Origin: an uncultured Fenollaria sp.
Lineage (GTDB): Bacteria > Bacillota > Clostridia > Tissierellales > Peptoniphilaceae
Direction of reading: 5' to 3'
NCBI RefSeq assembly: GCF_946221515.1
Contig: NZ_CAMJVK010000046.1
Location: 1 to 8,848 of the forward strand
DNA length: 8,848 nt
Notes under the pieces: generated by a model
The model's input: only the letters and a program-made list of their open reading frames with translations
What the model was told of the DNA's origin: nothing
Database searches by the model: none
Shown here: positions 5,752 through 8,848 of the stretch, in pieces
Layout of the letters: each line of letters opens with the position of its first letter
How positions within the stretch are numbered: position 1 is the first letter of the stretch
Made by a program: the position numbers and the translations under genes

Positions 5752-8164
5752 CTATCTTCAGATCCTTTTCTTTATTTTTATTTTTAATCTTTTTAAATAT
5801 TACAAAAGCGATTGCTCCTAATAAGACTAGAGCAGTTGGTATATAGAATAGCGGATTCTTATACCATGGCACGTCTACAGCCATATTGCCGTCTGGAATT
5901 GGCATTCCGTCTGGTCCAAGCTCTGGGTCCATAGGTGGAGCTTCATCAACTGTTATATTAATATCTTCAGTTTGTTCTTTGACTTCACCAGTTGAGTCCT
6001 CATATGAGAATTTCAATTGAGCTTTGATCTCGCCTGGTTCATTCGGCATGATTGAGCCTTCATAAATGTCTTGTCCACCTGAGTTGAAGTTACCGATATA
6101 GTATGTGCCGTTGTTTATAGTGGCGTTATCAGATGTTAAAGTCACTTTGAAGTTATATAGGGTAACTTTACCTGTGTTATAGAAGTTTGCTGTGATAGGG
6201 ATGTTGTCACCAACAAAGGCGTTTGTTTGATAATTTATTGGGTCGATATCAAGTTTTGATTCTTGATAAACTGGCACGCCAATATTTTCACTTGATTTGT
6301 ACTCGTTATTTTCATCGTCTTCATATTCAAAATTAGCTGTGATAGTATATGTCTTTGCTATAGCGTCTGGCACAACAAACATTCTGATAGTTTTTTCAAC
6401 TTTGCCATTTGGAGCTATCCTACCAATATAGAAGGTATTTGAGCTATCAACTGGAGTAAAGACTGATGAGCCTGATGTGTTTGAGTTATTATCAGTAGTG
6501 TCTTGACTTGTTAGATCTATCTTAATATTTTTAACTGCTTTTTTCGCATTTGTATTATAGAATGATAGATTCATTTCGAATTCATTTCCAGCAAGTGGAA
6601 GCTTTGGAGTGAATTCGTATCTATCTATAATTAGCTTAGGTGTTGATTTCTTCGCGTCTTTACCATCGCCAATGTTTTCTGGGTTGTTTAGGAAGACGCC
6701 GACGATTTGCTCAACAGTTTTTGGCTCTTTTGAATCAGTAAAATCATCAAGATATTCTATCTTAATATTGATAGGGTAGTTCTTAGTCGAGCCGCCCTTT
6801 GTTGTAAAGAATTTGTAGCTAACTGTTTCTTCTTCGCCAGGAGCTAGGTCCCTTACAAGTATGTCGGAGACTGTTCTTGATACAACGCCTGATGGGTCGT
6901 CGCTCTTAGCGCTTGCTCTGATGCTTTTAGCAACGGATTGACCTTGATTTCTGATCTTAAAGCTTACATCGAATGTTTTGTTTACTCCAAGTGTTGCTGC
7001 TGGGAACTTTAGGTCTTGTATTATTAATTGTGAGTTTTGTGAAGCATCTCCACCTATATTAATAAAGGCGGATGTTTCTTCTTTGATTGGCTCCTTATTA
7101 AATTCACTTTCATAGCTTAGTGAAGTTTTTATTTCATATGAACCAAACTTAGCAGTCTTGCCTACGTTCATCTCATAGTAAACGTATGTTTTTTTACCGG
7201 GTTCGATGGCTTTAACTTTTTGAGTAGTAGTGCCGCCTTTAACAGATAGACCTGCATCAGTAGGTAAAGAGATGTTTAAATCAATATTTTTCGCTAAAAC
7301 ATCAGAAATATTTTCGATTTCATAGCCAAGGGCTACATATGAGCCAGGTACAATATTTGCTTCAGGAAGAACGTCAACTCTGTTTATTTTTAGTTGAGCC
7401 TTGTTTTGACTTCCACCGTTTACTCTGACATAAGCTTCACCATATACTTTTACTGTTTCACCATTAATTCTTGCTTTTCCTGTGACAGACACTTTATAAG
7501 TGCCTGCTTCAGCGCTTTGAGGTATTCTAACTCTAAGTTCTACATCGCCACGGCCACCATAAGTGTTTGTGATGTAGCAGTTATTAGGGCTGTCGCTTGT
7601 TGCTCTTAGTCCATAAAAGCTAAGTCCAAAGAATGGTCTTTCAGTTTCAAAGTAAATAGATGCTTCTTCGCCAGGATTTAATTCAGTTGTTGATCTTGAA
7701 ATCAAATTGATTTCTTCGTCTTTGCCTAGAGTATCTCTTTTATTTACATTTACTCTTACATTGCATTCACCGTAAACGCTCTTATTGCCAGACTTACCTT
7801 TAACAGTAACTTTATAAGTGCCTTGTTCAGCAGCATTAGTTATCTTTATCTTAACCGTAATTTTACCATTGCCACTTGCAGTTTTTATAACGTAGCAGTT
7901 GTTTGGACTATCTGTACTAGCTATAATGTCTGTAATCTCATCATTGCCACTTGGTAGGGAAAAGTTTATATATTTTTCTTCACCTTGCTCTGCGACCAAA
8001 CTTGGGTCAGATTGTAAGATTACTTCTTCAACTGCTGGGGTTGTGCTTGGTTCTGTTGATTGACCAGGTTTACTTGGCTTGTTTGGATTCTCTGCATAAA
8101 TGTCCACACTCAAGGTGCTTATCATCATTACAGCAATTAATAAAATGCTAAATATCTTCTTCAC
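5741..8164 (-). CDS. Exported Ig-repeat protein with C-terminal membrane anchor (COG1361/CARDB-like), ABC operon partner
   Basis: This 807-residue protein has an extracellular body made almost wholly of beta-sandwich-like repeats. It has a signal peptide (1-24, IYA before the cleavage site), a Pro/Ser/Thr linker (26-45), two related repeats of about 95 residues (49-139 and 152-249), and four CARDB/NEW3-like repeats (about 257-371, 378-492, 509-632 and 636-740). An acidic Pro-rich stalk follows, then one transmembrane helix (about 772-790) and a Lys-rich cytoplasmic tail. Both first-pair repeats contain the exact motif DSPNNCY (85-91, 191-197), centred on Cys90 and Cys196; a third cysteine is Cys134. 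Proteins of this style (COG1361) occur beside ABC genes in clostridia, but their role is poorly known. The start is GTG (8162-8164), supported by a perfect AAGGAGG. The gene overlaps the ATPase gene by 17 bases and the permease gene by 11, so it is very likely a subunit or cargo-handling partner of that transporter. Confidence 0.88.
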   Translation of the reverse strand: MKKIFSILLIAVMMISTLSVDIYAENPNKPSKPGQSTEPSTTPAVEEVILQSDPSLVAEQGEEKYINFSLPSGNDEITDIIASTDSPNNCYVIKTASGNGKITVKIKITNAAEQGTYKVTVKGKSGNKSVYGECNVRVNVNKRDTLGKDEEINLISRSTTELNPGEEASIYFETERPFFGLSFYGLRATSDSPNNCYITNTYGGRGDVELRVRIPQSAEAGTYKVSVTGKARINGETVKVYGEAYVRVNGGSQNKAQLKINRVDVLPEANIVPGSYVALGYEIENISDVLAKNIDLNISLPTDAGLSVKGGTTTQKVKAIEPGKKTYVYYEMNVGKTAKFGSYEIKTSLSYESEFNKEPIKEETSAFINIGGDASQNSQLIIQDLKFPAATLGVNKTFDVSFKIRNQGQSVAKSIRASAKSDDPSGVVSRTVSDILVRDLAPGEEETVSYKFFTTKGGSTKNYPINIKIEYLDDFTDSKEPKTVEQIVGVFLNNPENIGDGKDAKKSTPKLIIDRYEFTPKLPLAGNEFEMNLSFYNTNAKKAVKNIKIDLTSQDTTDNNSNTSGSSVFTPVDSSNTFYIGRIAPNGKVEKTIRMFVVPDAIAKTYTITANFEYEDDENNEYKSSENIGVPVYQESKLDIDPINYQTNAFVGDNIPITANFYNTGKVTLYNFKVTLTSDNATINNGTYYIGNFNSGGQDIYEGSIMPNEPGEIKAQLKFSYEDSTGEVKEQTEDINITVDEAPPMDPELGPDGMPIPDGNMAVDVPWYKNPLFYIPTALVLLGAIAFVIFKKIKNKNKEKDLKIDED

Positions 8165-8848
8165 TTAATTGTGCCTCCTTTTTATTTCTGTTCATTTCGT
8201 CTTTCTCAATCAGACCGTCACGCACGTGAACGATTCTGTCCGAGTAGACTGCTGTTTCTAAGTCATGAGTTACTATGATAAGCGTTTGTTTATCCTTCTT
8301 CGTCATAGTAGTCATCAGTTCCATAATCTCGACACTGGTCTTAGTGTCAAGGTTACCTGTTGGTTCGTCCGCAAAGACTATCTTCGGTTTATTAACAAAA
8401 GCTCTCGCTATACTTACTCTTTGCTGCTGACCACCACTCATCTCACTTGGTTTGTGCTTCATTCTATCTTTCAAACCAACCTTCTCTAGTAGATACGCGC
8501 TACGCTCATCTCTTTCTTTCTTAGGTATGCCTTTAAATATCAAACCCAATCCAACATTTTCAAGTGCTGTTAGGGTAGGGATGAGGTTATACGATTGAAA
8601 CACAAAGCCTACATTGAGTTGCCTAAACTTAGTTAGGTCGTCCTCGTTAAGATTCTCTATGTGTATACCGCCGACAACTATCTCCCCAGACGTTGGCTTT
8701 TCAAGTCCAGCCATCATATTTAAAAGAGTAGATTTACCTGAACCAGATGGTCCAACAATGCATATCGCTTGCTCCTTATATAGAGTTAGGTCTATGCCTT
8801 TAAGTACAAGAAGACTTTCTTTACCGATCTTAAATGCTTTCTTTAAAT
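8148..8848 (-). CDS. MacB/LolD-type ABC transporter ATP-binding protein (5' end beyond window)
   Basis: This is the ATPase that would power the MacB-type permease encoded downstream. The frame stays open to the right edge, giving 232 visible codons. An ATG at 8715-8717 is internal, because the nucleotide-binding Walker A motif GPSGSGKST (8727-8753) lies upstream of it. Counting visible codons from the edge, the Q-loop glutamine is residue 84 (FVFQSYNLIP), the ABC signature MSGGQQQR is at 136-143, Walker B IVFADE at 156-161, and the H-loop histidine at 194. All catalytic elements are present. Given the family length (about 220-250 residues), only some 10-20 N-terminal residues are missing. The C-terminal tail (about residues 214-232) is polar and charged; the coding sequence of its last 17 bases also holds the GTG start of the Ig-repeat gene. 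The promoter of the operon lies outside the window. Confidence 0.95.
   Translation of the reverse strand, partial: LKKAFKIGKESLLVLKGIDLTLYKEQAICIVGPSGSGKSTLLNMMAGLEKPTSGEIVVGGIHIENLNEDDLTKFRQLNVGFVFQSYNLIPTLTALENVGLGLIFKGIPKKERDERSAYLLEKVGLKDRMKHKPSEMSGGQQQRVSIARAFVNKPKIVFADEPTGNLDTKTSVEIMELMTTMTKKDKQTLIIVTHDLETAVYSDRIVHVRDGLIEKDEMNRNKKEAQLSEEDI
8174..8180 (-). promoter_or_regulatory. Perfect Shine-Dalgarno site for the GTG start of the Ig-repeat gene
   Basis: On the minus strand AAGGAGG sits nine bases before GTG (8162-8164), inside the last codons of the ATPase gene. It decides the start: the GTG is followed at once by a signal peptide (KKIFSILL). The match is much better than the weak site before the permease, which suggests that the Ig-repeat protein is translated strongly on its own and the permease by coupling. 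Confidence 0.85.

Noticed and set aside
5741..8164. Lipoprotein signal (lipobox cysteine) on the Ig-repeat protein
   Set aside because: The signal peptide ends in IYA followed by Glu with no cysteine at the cleavage site; the first cysteine is residue 90.
8148..8717. A complete 189-codon ATPase gene starting at the ATG at 8715-8717
   Set aside because: The frame continues upstream to the window edge and the Walker A motif is at 8727-8753, so this ATG is internal and the gene is cut by the window.
1..8848. Mobile element, phage or defence system
   Set aside because: No transposase, integrase, terminal inverted repeats, toxin-antitoxin pair or nuclease-like protein could be read in any frame.

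Overview
The window looks like chromosome from an AT-rich, Gram-positive, low-GC Firmicute, most likely one of the Gram-positive anaerobic cocci or their relatives (Peptoniphilus/Anaerococcus/Finegoldia-like Tissierellia). The grounds are strong AGGAGG-type ribosome binding sites, intrinsic terminators with U-runs, Sec signal peptides of Gram-positive type, and a surface protein combining an InlB-type (Listeria-Bacteroides) repeat with SLH domains. The genus is inferred from protein style and is not proven. No rRNA, tRNA, CRISPR array, insertion sequence or phage gene was seen.

Left half, plus strand. After a short tetranucleotide repeat and a long terminator-like hairpin (1-104) comes a two-gene operon. 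It encodes a small secreted protein of unknown function (137-892) and a 699-residue SLH-anchored surface protein (907-3006). The secreted protein resembles a domain inside the surface protein, so the two probably form one surface system. An intrinsic terminator and a good sigma-A-type promoter follow back to back. They lead into a monocistronic gene for a secreted phosphodiester glycosidase of the DUF2233/NAGPA family (3121-4248).

Right half, minus strand. A convergent, translationally coupled three-gene operon reads from the right edge towards 4348. It encodes a MacB/LolD-type ABC ATPase (its 5' end lies outside the window), an 807-residue exported Ig-repeat protein with a C-terminal membrane anchor (COG1361/CARDB-like), and a MacB-type permease. 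The genes overlap by 17 and 11 bases. A bidirectional terminator at about 4302-4335 separates the two convergent units.

Working together: all six genes concern the cell envelope. The plus-strand genes make wall-attached or secreted surface proteins and an enzyme that could act on glycan phosphodiesters. The minus-strand genes make a MacB-like ABC machine in which the usual HlyD-type adaptor appears to be replaced by a tandem Ig-repeat protein. The most interesting points are this ABC/Ig-repeat pairing with its twin cysteine motif, the module shared by the first two genes, and an abrupt base-composition change inside the SLH protein gene. I see no defence system or other clearly unprecedented system.
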